From the NCBI RefSeq assembly GCF_034424645.1, contig NZ_CP139969.1, positions 3,348,001 through 3,412,000 on the forward strand: a DNA stretch of 64,000 nt, read 5' to 3'. Numbering within the stretch: the first letter of the stretch is position 1; the number at the start of each line of letters is the position of its first letter. A program made the position numbers and the translations under genes. Positions 55,090 through 64,000 of this stretch are shown here, piece by piece. The DNA is from Bordetella avium (GTDB lineage: Bacteria; Pseudomonadota; Gammaproteobacteria; Burkholderiales; Burkholderiaceae_B). The notes below the pieces were generated by a model. The model was not told the DNA's origin. It did no database searches and saw only the letters and a list, made by a program, of their open reading frames with translations.

Positions 55090-56499
55090 ATGTCTCACAT
55101 TGCATTTGCCACGCTGAGCGAGCTGGCCCTAGGGCTGTCTGAAGGTCGCTACAGCTCGGTGGAATTGGCGCGGTACTTCCTGGACCGCATTGAGCGGGCC
55201 AACCCGGTGCTGAACGCTTTCGCCAGCGTGGACCGTGAGGGCGCTCTGCGCTTGGCCGAGGCCGCCGACGCGCGCCGGCGCTCAGGCTATGGCTTACTCA
55301 GCCCGCTGGACGGTCTGCCCATTGCCGTCAAAGATCTGTGCGACATCGAAGGCCAGATCACCACAGGCGGGTCCGCCGCCTGGCGGCAACGCCGCAGTGA
55401 GGTCACGGCCACCGCCGTCACCCGCCTGCTCGATGCCGGTATGGTCATTCTGGGCAAGACACAGATGGTCGAATTCGCCTTCGGCGGCTGGGGAACCAAT
55501 CCCCTGCTGGGCACGCCGCGCAACCCCTGGGATATGCAGCATGCGCGCATTCCGGGCGGATCATCAAGCGGCTCGGGTGTGGCGGTTGCCGCCGGACTCG
55601 TCCCCGCAGCACTGGGTTCCGATACCGGCGGATCGGTGCGTATTCCTGCCGCACTCAATGGTGTGACCGGCCTGAAGACCACTCGCGGTCTGATCAGCCT
55701 GTATGGCGCCGTACCCCTTTCGACATCGCTGGACTCCATCGGTCCGCTCACGCGTGACACCCGCGATGCCATGCTGCTGACTGCCGTACTGGCCGGCCCC
55801 GACGCACGCGATCCGCTGACCCTGCATCAACCCGCCTTCCACTGCCCCGCTCCCGGCGGGTCGCTGCGCGGCATGCGCATCGCCATGATGTCGCCCACGC
55901 AATTCCCCCTGCCGATCGAGGCCGATACGCTGCAAGCTTTTGAAGAGGCCTGCCGTGTTCTGCAAAACCTGGGGGCCGAAATCCAACACCCGGCACTGCC
56001 CTTCGACTTCCATGAGATGATGCTGCGCAATGGCCAGATCATCGCAGCGGAGTCCTATGCCTTGCATCGCAGCTACATCGAGGACATGGAACTGCCCATC
56101 GGGCCGCATGTGCGGGCGCGGGTGTTGAACGGAAAACAGATCGGCGCAGCCGATTACATCGAAGCCCTGCAAGCGCAATCCGAGGCCTGCCAGGCCTGGC
56201 AAAGCTGGATTGCGGATTTCGATGCGCTGATCACTCCCTGCCTGCCCATAGCAGCCTGCCGCGTCGAAGAGGCAGACGAATTGTCGACTCCCCTGGCCGC
56301 CTTCACCCGGCCCGGCAACTATATGAACGCGCCTGGGCTGGCCCTGCCGGCCGGCTTCAGCAGCGAGGGGCTGCCGATTGGCGTACAACTGATGGGCGCC
56401 CCCTTCGCAGAAGACCGCCTGGGCCGAATCGGCATGAGCTTTCAACAAGAAACGGACTGGCATTTGCGCCAACCCGATCTTGCTGGCGCCGGGCTCTAA
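55090..56499 (+). CDS. Amidase-signature family hydrolase
   Basis: 469 aa. The catalytic Lys is in PIAVKDLCDIEG (about 76), and the Ser pair in IPGGSSSGSGVAVAAG and GSDTGGSVRIPAALNG, the Ser-cisSer-Lys triad of the amidase signature. RBS GAGGAAA before ATG 55090. It is not a GatA: no GatB or GatC is beside it. With the importer it suggests uptake and hydrolysis of an amide, yielding an acid and ammonia. Confidence 0.9.
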   Translation: MSHIAFATLSELALGLSEGRYSSVELARYFLDRIERANPVLNAFASVDREGALRLAEAADARRRSGYGLLSPLDGLPIAVKDLCDIEGQITTGGSAAWRQRRSEVTATAVTRLLDAGMVILGKTQMVEFAFGGWGTNPLLGTPRNPWDMQHARIPGGSSSGSGVAVAAGLVPAALGSDTGGSVRIPAALNGVTGLKTTRGLISLYGAVPLSTSLDSIGPLTRDTRDAMLLTAVLAGPDARDPLTLHQPAFHCPAPGGSLRGMRIAMMSPTQFPLPIEADTLQAFEEACRVLQNLGAEIQHPALPFDFHEMMLRNGQIIAAESYALHRSYIEDMELPIGPHVRARVLNGKQIGAADYIEALQAQSEACQAWQSWIADFDALITPCLPIAACRVEEADELSTPLAAFTRPGNYMNAPGLALPAGFSSEGLPIGVQLMGAPFAEDRLGRIGMSFQQETDWHLRQPDLAGAGL

Positions 56500-56508
56500 G
56501 CCTTGCGC

Positions 56509-56537
56509 TGCGCCGCGCGGCCAGCCCACGCGGCGCA
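56509..56537. terminator. Hairpin between convergent amidase and T6SS end
   Basis: TGCGCCGCG (56509-56517) and CGCGGCGCA (56529-56537) form a perfect 9-bp stem. It lies between convergent genes without a U-run, so it is a possible two-way terminator. Confidence 0.4.
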
Positions 56538-56628
56538 AAGCTGGCTAGCCAAAGCAGTAAAGCGGCGAGCCGGCAGCGCTGACTAGCAATTTGCGCGGGC
56601 AGCCAGCCCATGCACACGGCGTAGTCCG

Positions 56629-57498
56629 TCAGTCGTCGCTGCTAGCGCGATAAGGCCCCAGCGAATCCGTCACCGTAAACGTCTCGCGGTTGAGCGACAG
56701 AAAACTGTCAATATCTCCCAGGTCGGTCAGCATCGTCGTCGCGACAGCGGCGGCATTGATGACCTGATCACGGCGCCGATTAATCTGGCCCCGACCGCCA
56801 TGGATGCAGAAGGCGCCGCAATTGAGATGATTGTCGGCCGCATAGGCCCCCATCTGCTGATCGATCTTGGCGAGCTCAGCAAAGCTTTCCTCAGCTTCCT
56901 GGCGGAACTTATCTATCGACTTGCGCGCATTCGAAGACCAGATCTCGCAGGCCAGCATCAGCGCCTTGATCTCAGCCACCTTTTTTTCAAAGATATCCAG
57001 CCGGCGTTCGGCCTGCGCGACATGGCGGGCGGCGTCCGCCATGAAATCACATACCGCACCCCGACCCGCCGCATCCTGACGCGCCTCGCCCCACTTTTGG
57101 CCGACGCGCTGCAATTCGGTCAGATCATGCTCGGCTTTCCAGCGCATGCGATCCATCTCTTCAATACTGGCATCCTTGATAGAGAACTTCACGAACTCCG
57201 GATCCGTGCTGGCCAGCCCATCGAGCTTTTTGCCGCGAAGATACTCGCGATACTTTTCTTCGATCTTCGTCTGCACGCCGGAAAGAATGGTCGCCAGGGC
57301 AGGAATCGGCACCAGACCCAGCACGGTGCGCGTCACGTTGCCGCCAAGCTTCGCCCCTTTGGACAGCGCAGAACCACGGCTAGACACGGCGCTGCGCAAC
57401 TCGTGCAATTTGGGTGAGTGCCAGACACGTTGGTGAATCGACTTATTGCCAACATGGTATTTGGCATATTCCCAGACATTGTTGGTGTGATTGCTCAT
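56629..57498 (-). CDS. Unknown protein, last gene of the T6SS operon
   Basis: 289 aa that I do not recognise. It begins SNHTNNVWEYAKYHVGNKSI. There is one amphipathic or weakly hydrophobic stretch (RTVLGLVPIPALATILSGV, about 57-75). The middle is a long helical region with charged heptads (MRWKAEHDLTELQRVGQKW, FEKKVAEIKALMLACEIW, KFRQEAEESFAELAKID), and the C-terminal part has NCGAFCIHGG and several Arg. No signal peptide, PAAR, VgrG or known toxin motif. It is on the same strand 124 bp after tssA, so it may be an effector, chaperone or accessory factor; no function can be assigned. Confidence 0.7.
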   Translation of the reverse strand: MSNHTNNVWEYAKYHVGNKSIHQRVWHSPKLHELRSAVSSRGSALSKGAKLGGNVTRTVLGLVPIPALATILSGVQTKIEEKYREYLRGKKLDGLASTDPEFVKFSIKDASIEEMDRMRWKAEHDLTELQRVGQKWGEARQDAAGRGAVCDFMADAARHVAQAERRLDIFEKKVAEIKALMLACEIWSSNARKSIDKFRQEAEESFAELAKIDQQMGAYAADNHLNCGAFCIHGGRGQINRRRDQVINAAAVATTMLTDLGDIDSFLSLNRETFTVTDSLGPYRASSDD

Positions 57499-57622
57499 GT
57501 TTGACTACCCCGAAAAATTGGAAAGCTTCCGATAGATCTGCATTCTGAACCTGCCATTTCAGGCTGCTGACAGATACCAGCAATTTCGGGCCAAACCCCG
57601 AACAATCGGGCTATCCAGGCAG

Positions 57623-58636
57623 TTAAGCCACGTCCAACAAGGAGAGCAGCCGCGCCAGCCCGCCCTCTTCCTGCGCAATAGATCGCATCAAGACATCCAA
57701 GGGCATTGCGCCCCAGGAAGCCGCCTGCCGCAGCAAATACGGCGTCGGGCTATGCGGCTCTATCTCGGCCAGATAGGCGGCAATCATCTCAATCTGCTGA
57801 TAGGCATGCGCCCGATCGCGCGGACGCTCGATGCGCGCCGGCACTGACATCGTCTCCGGCTCCGCCGACGGCGCGACCACCTCAACGACTGGCTCAGGCT
57901 GCGATATCGCCTTGAGGGGCCAAAGTGCCGCCAGGCAGGCCTCCCATTGGCGAAACGCCTCGCGCAGAGGCTCAAAACTCGGCGCCTCCAATCCCAGATG
58001 CTCGTTCAACCGCCGATCAAGCGCCTCCCAAGCCAGACGCGCCTGGTCTAAGGCCGTGCGCAACACATCGCCGTGTTGCGGTTGCGCCGCGATAAGTCGC
58101 TCCACCTGCGCCATATCGGGCCCTTCTTGCAGCGCCTCATCTGCCTGTGCTGCACCGCGCATCGTCAGCCGGCGGAAAACATCAACCGTCAGCCATGCCT
58201 GGGCGCGGTTGTCCAACAAAGGAATATGGGCCAAAAGGACAACGGGCAATGTCGCCACCAGCCAGACAAAGGGCGCACGCCTTGCCTCCACATCGTCATC
58301 TTCGATGGCGGGCCAGCCATCTTCCCAAAAGTTGGCGATCAGGCCATCCAGCAATTGCGCCCCGCAGCACAGCCCCTCCAGACCCCGCTGCCTGGCCCAT
58401 GCCTCGCATAGCCAGGCAGCGATCTGAAAGTCTTTGCCATGCTCGACCAGCGCTTCTTCACATAGCGCGGCAACGCCATTCCAGTCGGCCCGCTGCAACT
58501 CCCGCTGCCACTCTCCTTGCGGCAGAGAGGCATCATCTTCCTGGCGCATGGCGCTGATGCGCGTAGTGATCGGGTCATAGCGCAAGGATCGTCCGGCAGG
58601 TTCACCAGAAATGGCCTGCAAAAGATGTTCGATCAC
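57623..58636 (-). CDS. tssA: T6SS baseplate/sheath cap protein TssA
   Basis: 337 aa. The ImpA N-terminal domain is visible (residues 10-150: GRSLRYDPITTRISAMRQED, NFWEDGWPAIEDDDVEARR). The C-terminal segment HAYQQIEMIAAYLAEIEPHS and PTPYLLRQAASWG is the usual short TssA end. TssA helps baseplate assembly and sheath extension in the cytoplasm. Its ATG overlaps the tssM stop by 4 bp. Confidence 0.92.
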   Translation of the reverse strand: MIEHLLQAISGEPAGRSLRYDPITTRISAMRQEDDASLPQGEWQRELQRADWNGVAALCEEALVEHGKDFQIAAWLCEAWARQRGLEGLCCGAQLLDGLIANFWEDGWPAIEDDDVEARRAPFVWLVATLPVVLLAHIPLLDNRAQAWLTVDVFRRLTMRGAAQADEALQEGPDMAQVERLIAAQPQHGDVLRTALDQARLAWEALDRRLNEHLGLEAPSFEPLREAFRQWEACLAALWPLKAISQPEPVVEVVAPSAEPETMSVPARIERPRDRAHAYQQIEMIAAYLAEIEPHSPTPYLLRQAASWGAMPLDVLMRSIAQEEGGLARLLSLLDVA

Positions 58637-61600
58637 GGGCCACTCCCGGCTGGCGCGATGGGCGGCAAAGGCCGCGCCCAGTTGAGCGGCTTGCCCTCTC
58701 CGAGCGAGAAAAGATTCAGATCAACGAAGAACTTCAGCTTTTGACCCGGTGGCAAGCGAGCAAAGTCATTGATGTTTTCCACCATGACCGGCACCTCAAA
58801 CCGCAACAGCCCGCTATCGAGCCCTTGCCAGCCCAGCATCGTGAATAGCGCCCACGGCCCCTGAAAGGTCCAACTGACCTGATGGCCATCTACCGACATC
58901 CGCGGCTGAGTGGGATCGGCCCGCGGCAGCAACGGCGCGTCCTTGGCCAGACGCACGCTCAGCGTTATCGGCAATCCCACCGCCCAGCGCAGGCGGGCGT
59001 CTGGCATGTCGCTGCCCACGGATTCGCTGCCTACGGACAAGGTCCAGGAAATAATCTGGTTGGCAGCAACCTCCGCCCCCCGATTTACCCGGAAGTTCCA
59101 GGCGAGGTGGTAGCCAGACTCGCCGGTCGCCGACCAAAGCGGCTGCAACACTTCAGCCCAGGCGCGAAAGCGCGTCAGAAAATCGGCGATCGCGCCAGGG
59201 GGCCACTCGTATGAGGGCAGCGACTGAAACCGCCCGAGCACATCCTGCACTCCCTGCACCGTCGCGGCGGGCCGAGGCACGACGCCACGCGACGGCGCCT
59301 TGGGATCGGCCACGGGCATGCGGCCACCCAGCAGTTCGTTGTAGGCCGTGGTGAAACGCCGCCAATCGGTCTGGAACTGCAAACTGTCGCGCCCGAGGCA
59401 ACGCTCCCGCAGGGTCGCGGCCAGACGAGACCAATGCAGTTCGAAGTAACCCGACGAAGCGCTCGGCGCCGCAGGCCACTTGGCGCAGTCCTTGGTCTGC
59501 CCGGCCAGGCGTATCCATTGCTCAAGCCGCAGCAGGGCGCTATTAGGATTGCGCAAGGCATAACGTTCAAGTTCCTGCCCTATCATTTGCCATCGCTGCG
59601 CCACAACAGAGCGGGCATCACTCGGAGAAAGTGCCGTCAGATAAACGGCGGCTTGGGCCGACAACTCCTGCAACGTGCCCGCCTGCTGCGCCAGATAGGC
59701 ATCCAGCCCCGCCAGGTCTGCAACACCAAAGGCTGCCAGCAAGGATGTGCCAGGCAGCGACACATCAGTTTGGACGGCATAAAGATCTGCGCGGCGCAAC
59801 ATGTCATCCAGATGCGTCAGCGCCGCCAGCGCCCCGCGCGAGAGCAATGCCAGCAACTCGCCACGCTCCCGCACCGCACCCAGGTCACCGAGCAGGGAGG
59901 CAATCCGCCGCACACGGTCGGCCGCCGCCTGAAACTCCATCGACCGTAAAGCGAAGCCTGGCTCAAGGGCAGCCACCGCCCGCCGATACAGACCCAGACC
60001 CGCCTGCGCATTCGCGCTTTGCATGACGGCCGGCACATAGGTAAGCGGCACGCCTGCCAGCCCCCGAGCCAAGAAGGCCGTGCGCGCATCCATCAACACC
60101 AGGGCCTGATCCAGCGCGCTGATATCCCAATGCACCAGCGCCGCCCCACGCAGATCAGGGACTTGCGTTGCGGGCGGCACTTGCATAAAGGGTTGCACCA
60201 GCAATCCCGCCAGACTGTCACGCAAAGCTAATCTGCCTGGCGACAAGACATACTGGTTTTCGCGCCATTGCAAACCCGCATCGGAACCAGAGGTAAATGA
60301 CGCAATCTGACTGCGCAGCACCGCGAAGGCGTCCTGAAAGGACGCTCGGCTTTTCGCCACGACCGTCTGTCCCAACAGCGGCACCTTGGCAGCGGTGGAG
60401 AAAATCTGCTCAAGAAGGGGATCAGGCATGAAAACATCCTGGTGCAGCCAGGCGGTGTTGGCCGAAGAGAGCAGGTCTTGTTCCGCGGAAATGGCATGCA
60501 CCAGATCGCGTAAATCGGCCTCTCCGTCGACGGGCGCGCGCTGCGTAAAAGCGGCCAGGGCATGCTGCGCCTTGCGCTCGGCGCGCAACAGAGGGTTTTG
60601 CGTGAACAGCGAGTCTTCGAGCTGCCCCATGCCTTTTTCGTAGGCGCACTGGAAGGCATCTGCATAGACATTCTGATGCGCCTCAGACGGCGGCATGGAG
60701 GCCAGGATCTGCAAGGCAGAGGGTGAGGCGTCTATCCCCAATGCATACTGAACCGCCGGCTGCAAAGACAGCACTCCCGCAGTCCTGTCGTGCCAGGCGC
60801 TCCAGGCATTCGAAAACCGCTCAACCTGGGAAACATAGGCCAGCATTGCACGAAAATCGGCGCGGTCGGTCAGCGCCAGCACATCAGCCCCCTCAGCAAG
60901 ACCCGCCGGCGCACGGCATGGACCGTCCGGCCCCGTCTGGCCGCTCAAGGCCGTAGCGCGTGCCGCAAAGCCACGCTCAATCGCCACCCGCACCACGTCG
61001 CGGAATTCGCGCATCAGCGCCTCACGCAGCGCGGCATTCAGACCATCAAACATCGACCAGGAACCCGGCAGCATCCAGGCCAAACCACCTTCGCCGCGAA
61101 CCTCCGGCTCCAGCCCCAGCAGCGTGATTGCGCTGCGGCGATACCAGTCTGCCGAACGGTCCTGATCATCTGCTGCCGCAATGCGCCGTATCTCTCGCAG
61201 GGCGGCCACCTGTCCTGGCGCATGGCGGCCGACATCGATGGTGGCGACCACGATACCTATGGCCCATACGCCCAGCACGCCCCCGGCGGCAAGGCGCAAG
61301 CCTTTGTGCAAGAGCGGGCGTGTCAGCGTGGCATTGCGGATCGGGCGTGTCAGGCCGGATTCCAGAAAAATCTTGCGCTCGAACACCGCACGAAGAAAGG
61401 CCGGCTGCAGCAAGTCCGGCGCATTGGCCGACTGAGGCGTCTGGAGTTCGCCACTGTCTCCGGTCAGGTAAACGCCCCGCAACAAAAACGGCTCGTGATA
61501 AACATTGGGCCGCATCAACTCATCCAGATACAACTGGAGCTGGGGTTGAATTTCACGTACGCGCGAGGTCAAGACCAGCATATCGGCGACGCCCACCTCG

Positions 61601-62397
61601 CGCGTGACCAGAACCTCGGCCACGGTATCGTCAACCGTAGCGGCAACGTCCGCCATCGCCTGCTCTACCCAGTCGGACTGATAAGAAATCGATGGATCGT
61701 AAGGCGATGACCAGCCCAACATGCTGGCCCGCATACCATCTGGCAGGGCACGCGCAAAGGCGCTGAAGCCCGTCATGCTCTCGCACTCTGTCACCAGAAC
61801 ATACAGAGCCAGGCGCATGGCGAAGCGGTTCTGAGCCAGCCACAGACGTCTATGCATCACACCGGCACGGCGTATCAGCTCGGGGCGCGCTTCGCTATCC
61901 AGCAGCAGGGCCGCAGGAATCGTCACGACAACGCTATCAAATGGCCGCTGCGGCCGGTAACTGCGGCACAGCGTCAGGAACTGCTCCCACTGCTCGTCCC
62001 TGTCACTTTCTTGCGTCGCCCCGACCGCGAGATCAACCACCACGCCCCGCTCGAAGAACTCCCAATGAATTTGTTGTGACAAGGCGGGGCCACTGCCATA
62101 GACTCCCGGAATGCCGGTATGCCCCAGGGGAAGACGCGCCTGATCGCCATCCTCGAGCACCACGACCCAGGGCACGTTATAGCGTTCGGCGCGCGAACTG
62201 ATATTGGACTCGATGATATCGATAGCCTGCCGAAAACCGGCACGCAAGGCGTCGGCCGACCAAGTGGGCACCACCTCAGGCTTGGGCTTTTCGCCCACCG
62301 GACGCGTGGCGAAGTAAAGCACCACCGCGACCCCGAGAATGGCCACGATCAACAGCACCAATACCGAGACGAGAAAGAGGTTGTTGCTCAGTAGCAT
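58633..62397 (-). CDS. tssM: T6SS membrane complex protein TssM (IcmF family), no P-loop
   Basis: 1254 aa. One N-terminal membrane helix (about 8-30) and another at about 369-387 (AAGGVLGVWAIGIVVATID) are seen, with a cytoplasmic-type domain between them and a large periplasmic part after. The position that carries the Walker A loop in many TssM proteins (after PWVVVLEDGD, about 76-85) has no GxxxxGK[ST]. Only one N-terminal helix is visible instead of the usual hairpin. The C-terminal domain (VSWTFQGPWALFTMLGWQG) is as expected. TssM spans the envelope with TssJ and TssL. No TssJ is in the window. Confidence 0.93.
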   Translation of the reverse strand: MLLSNNLFLVSVLVLLIVAILGVAVVLYFATRPVGEKPKPEVVPTWSADALRAGFRQAIDIIESNISSRAERYNVPWVVVLEDGDQARLPLGHTGIPGVYGSGPALSQQIHWEFFERGVVVDLAVGATQESDRDEQWEQFLTLCRSYRPQRPFDSVVVTIPAALLLDSEARPELIRRAGVMHRRLWLAQNRFAMRLALYVLVTECESMTGFSAFARALPDGMRASMLGWSSPYDPSISYQSDWVEQAMADVAATVDDTVAEVLVTREVGVADMLVLTSRVREIQPQLQLYLDELMRPNVYHEPFLLRGVYLTGDSGELQTPQSANAPDLLQPAFLRAVFERKIFLESGLTRPIRNATLTRPLLHKGLRLAAGGVLGVWAIGIVVATIDVGRHAPGQVAALREIRRIAAADDQDRSADWYRRSAITLLGLEPEVRGEGGLAWMLPGSWSMFDGLNAALREALMREFRDVVRVAIERGFAARATALSGQTGPDGPCRAPAGLAEGADVLALTDRADFRAMLAYVSQVERFSNAWSAWHDRTAGVLSLQPAVQYALGIDASPSALQILASMPPSEAHQNVYADAFQCAYEKGMGQLEDSLFTQNPLLRAERKAQHALAAFTQRAPVDGEADLRDLVHAISAEQDLLSSANTAWLHQDVFMPDPLLEQIFSTAAKVPLLGQTVVAKSRASFQDAFAVLRSQIASFTSGSDAGLQWRENQYVLSPGRLALRDSLAGLLVQPFMQVPPATQVPDLRGAALVHWDISALDQALVLMDARTAFLARGLAGVPLTYVPAVMQSANAQAGLGLYRRAVAALEPGFALRSMEFQAAADRVRRIASLLGDLGAVRERGELLALLSRGALAALTHLDDMLRRADLYAVQTDVSLPGTSLLAAFGVADLAGLDAYLAQQAGTLQELSAQAAVYLTALSPSDARSVVAQRWQMIGQELERYALRNPNSALLRLEQWIRLAGQTKDCAKWPAAPSASSGYFELHWSRLAATLRERCLGRDSLQFQTDWRRFTTAYNELLGGRMPVADPKAPSRGVVPRPAATVQGVQDVLGRFQSLPSYEWPPGAIADFLTRFRAWAEVLQPLWSATGESGYHLAWNFRVNRGAEVAANQIISWTLSVGSESVGSDMPDARLRWAVGLPITLSVRLAKDAPLLPRADPTQPRMSVDGHQVSWTFQGPWALFTMLGWQGLDSGLLRFEVPVMVENINDFARLPPGQKLKFFVDLNLFSLGEGKPLNWARPLPPIAPAGSGP

Positions 62398-62430
62398 CCT
62401 GCCCTTCCAGGAGAGGCGTCACGCCTCCAT

Positions 62431-63174
62431 TCAATTGCCTGATTCGACATGGTTTAATTCAGTCCGAACCGGCCACGACTGCCACAGCCAGGCGATTTCC
62501 GATAACGCCAGCATCCCCACCACGGCAATCAGAAAAAGCAGTGAGCCGCGGCTGACAGCGACAAACCGGCGCGGAGAAAAATGCGACAAAAGATGCGCAT
62601 AAGCCTTGGGCTCAATGACGCGGTCCAGACTATCGAGATCCGGCCTACGCTGATAGGAAAACTCGTAGAGCTCCAGGCGGTATTCACGCAAACGCCCTTC
62701 CTGCCCCTCCCCCCGAAAGCGGCCCTCATAGCCCAAGGCCAAGGCATAGAGCAAGAGGCGCGCCAATCCCCGCTGAGCCGGCTCCTGGTCACGCAGAATT
62801 TTCTCTATCAGCTCGAAAATCCGGTCACCCGCAACATTGCTGCGGTACAAAGCAGACTCCAATAGATAATCCCCCCAGCAGGCCTGGCCCGGCCAAGGCG
62901 TATGCAGCAACAACTCGTCTGCCACCGCCGCCTTGAGATAGCGCGAGTCGGCCATGTTTTCAATATCGAAGCGCGAGCTCTCGCGGCGCGCTTCTAGGGT
63001 CTGGATCTCAAGGGCGTCGATTAACTGCATGTTGACGCGGCGCGCGGCATCGCAGGCCGGCTCACCTTCGGCAGCGGTGCGCATGAGGTTCAACAACAGC
63101 TCGACATAGCTGACAAACTGCCCAAGCATGACATCGGTTGCGGACGCTTCCTTGGGCATACGCGTGAAGCTCAT
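62431..63174 (-). CDS. tssL: T6SS membrane complex protein TssL (DotU family)
   Basis: 247 aa: a cytoplasmic DotU domain (VADELLLHTPWPGQACWGDY, LLYALALGYEGRFRGEGQEG) and one C-terminal helix (SLLFLIAVVGMLALSEIAWL). No peptidoglycan-binding OmpA domain, so it is the short form. It joins TssM in the inner membrane. ATG 63174 overlaps the tssK stop by 4 bp; tssM follows after 33 bp. Confidence 0.94.
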   Translation of the reverse strand: MSFTRMPKEASATDVMLGQFVSYVELLLNLMRTAAEGEPACDAARRVNMQLIDALEIQTLEARRESSRFDIENMADSRYLKAAVADELLLHTPWPGQACWGDYLLESALYRSNVAGDRIFELIEKILRDQEPAQRGLARLLLYALALGYEGRFRGEGQEGRLREYRLELYEFSYQRRPDLDSLDRVIEPKAYAHLLSHFSPRRFVAVSRGSLLFLIAVVGMLALSEIAWLWQSWPVRTELNHVESGN

Positions 63175-64000
63175 GCATCCTCCTGCGTGAACAACACGAT
63201 TTCCGAAGGCCGCTCGGCTAAAGCCCCCTCATTAGGATTGGCAATATGGAGCATGCCTCCGGATCTCAATGTGGCGGCATCGATTCGGAATAACGCGTAG
63301 CCGTTGCGATACCTCATGCTGCCCGACTCGCCGACAGGTTCTCGTGCGGCGCCGAGCACCCGTCGTCCACGCAATGCCGAGAACTCTGACTGATCACCGA
63401 TAACGGCCCCGCTCATCCAGGCAATCGCGGCCCGCTCGGACGTGCTCATCACACCCACCAACAACTCCTGTTCCAAGGTGCTTTCCAGGCGCAACTCGAA
63501 CACACCGTCTACAAGCACAAATTTGCTCAGCCGGTAAGCCTCACTGACCTCGGCAGCCATCTCATTGAGAAAACGCAGCAGCGGATCTAGCGCGGCCTGC
63601 GGTCGCTCATGGTCATAATCCGGCGGAATGGGCGCGACCTGTCCTGGGCAGAGCAGCGCCATCGGACCCGATAGCGTCACCAGGGCCAGATACAGATCGC
63701 AGGGATGAAGACGAGGCAGACGCAACACCCCTTCCGCACCAGGCAGAGCGGCCATCAAGGCCATCAGCTTGCCCCGCTGCTCCGCCTGAGCCAGACGGCT
63801 TTCGAGATCAGAAACGGGGGTCAGCGTCTGTTTCGCCAAATAAACGGCTTTGGCGCGTATCCGCGCCAAGACTGCTACCGCCTGACGGTATGGCTCGCCA
63901 TCGCGCGGCAGATGCAGCAGCGGACCCAGACGCAAGCCGCGCTTGACGGTGCTGCCCTCCTGAACGAAGTTCCCCAGCAGCAAACCCGTGCGATCGGGGC
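63171..64000 (-). CDS. tssK: T6SS baseplate protein TssK, C-terminal part (5' end outside window)
   Basis: About 276 codons are visible; the frame is still open at the right edge (P-D-R-T-G-L-L-L-G-N-F). The segments LHPCDLYLALVTLSGPMALL and PIPPDYDHERPQAALDPLL are typical of the TssK C-terminal neck and head, which link the baseplate to TssL and TssM. Start and N-terminal shell domain lie beyond the window. First visible gene of the tssK-tssL-tssM-tssA run. Confidence 0.92.
   Translation of the reverse strand, partial: PDRTGLLLGNFVQEGSTVKRGLRLGPLLHLPRDGEPYRQAVAVLARIRAKAVYLAKQTLTPVSDLESRLAQAEQRGKLMALMAALPGAEGVLRLPRLHPCDLYLALVTLSGPMALLCPGQVAPIPPDYDHERPQAALDPLLRFLNEMAAEVSEAYRLSKFVLVDGVFELRLESTLEQELLVGVMSTSERAAIAWMSGAVIGDQSEFSALRGRRVLGAAREPVGESGSMRYRNGYALFRIDAATLRSGGMLHIANPNEGALAERPSEIVLFTQEDA

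Overview
The window is a stretch of GC-rich (roughly 60-65% by eye), gene-dense beta-proteobacterial chromosome. Gene content and protein style (T2SS with GspD/E/F/N/O, prfA-prmC-grxD-ubiX next to hemA, LIV-type transporter with amidase, T6SS, isolated Fim-like pilins) resemble Bordetella/Achromobacter in the Alcaligenaceae. That is inference from recognition, not from a database search.

Layout. 1-6583: type II secretion genes (gspN end, gspE, gspD, gspF, gspO), with gspD-gspE and gspF-gspO transcribed divergently. 6650-9885: a Kch-like potassium channel, a PhyH-type dioxygenase and an AI-2E-family membrane protein. 9980-17143: a LysR regulator divergent from a MexEF-OprN-like efflux operon. 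17237-19212: an NT5C-like nucleotidase and a SAF-domain oxidoreductase. 19217-19879: an orphan pilin gene (here fim1). 20018-26272: ppc, queC, an acetyltransferase and ilvD. 26523-28685: three tandem pilin genes (fim2, fim3, fim4). 28921-35996: a catabolic cluster (hydroxyacyl-CoA dehydrogenase, short-chain fatty acid transporter, SDR, pcaI, pcaJ, catC, YciI, pcaD, cyclase). 36220-39306: carbonic anhydrase, sulfite reductase and its DUF934 partner. 39316-43505: ubiX, grxD, prmC, prfA, hemA. 43790-43865: tRNA-Phe. 44273-49214: FUSC exporter, AraC regulator, EamA transporter, phosphoesterase. 49329-56499: livFGHM, a LysR regulator, a periplasmic binding protein and an amidase. 56629-64000: a T6SS operon (tssK, tssL, tssM, tssA and an unknown last gene) running off the right edge.

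The most unusual feature is the pilin family. All four genes have a tract of the heptanucleotide CAATCCG just upstream of, or inside, the signal-peptide coding region, with 6, 5, 4 and 1 full copies. Seven is not a multiple of three and the unit has no stop in any frame, so each copy gained or lost shifts the frame between the upstream ATG and the pilin. By this logic fim1, fim3 and fim4 read as ON. fim2 (5 copies) reads as OFF from its nearby ATGs and would come ON at 4 copies (ATG 26462) or 6 copies (ATG 26446). fim2 and fim3 also share a 274-bp block without visible mismatch, followed by diverged 3' halves, which suggests gene conversion. There is no chaperone or usher nearby. Together these look like a phase-variable, recombining pilin reservoir. 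The main alternative is that translation starts at a conserved GTG after the repeat, which would make the tract a 5' leader element.

Other oddities: a GspD secretin with a C-terminal SPOR-like domain, a prepilin peptidase without the zinc cysteines, a TssM without a P-loop, and a lower beta-ketoadipate branch (CatC-PcaD-PcaIJ) beside a short-chain fatty acid transporter but without catA or catB.
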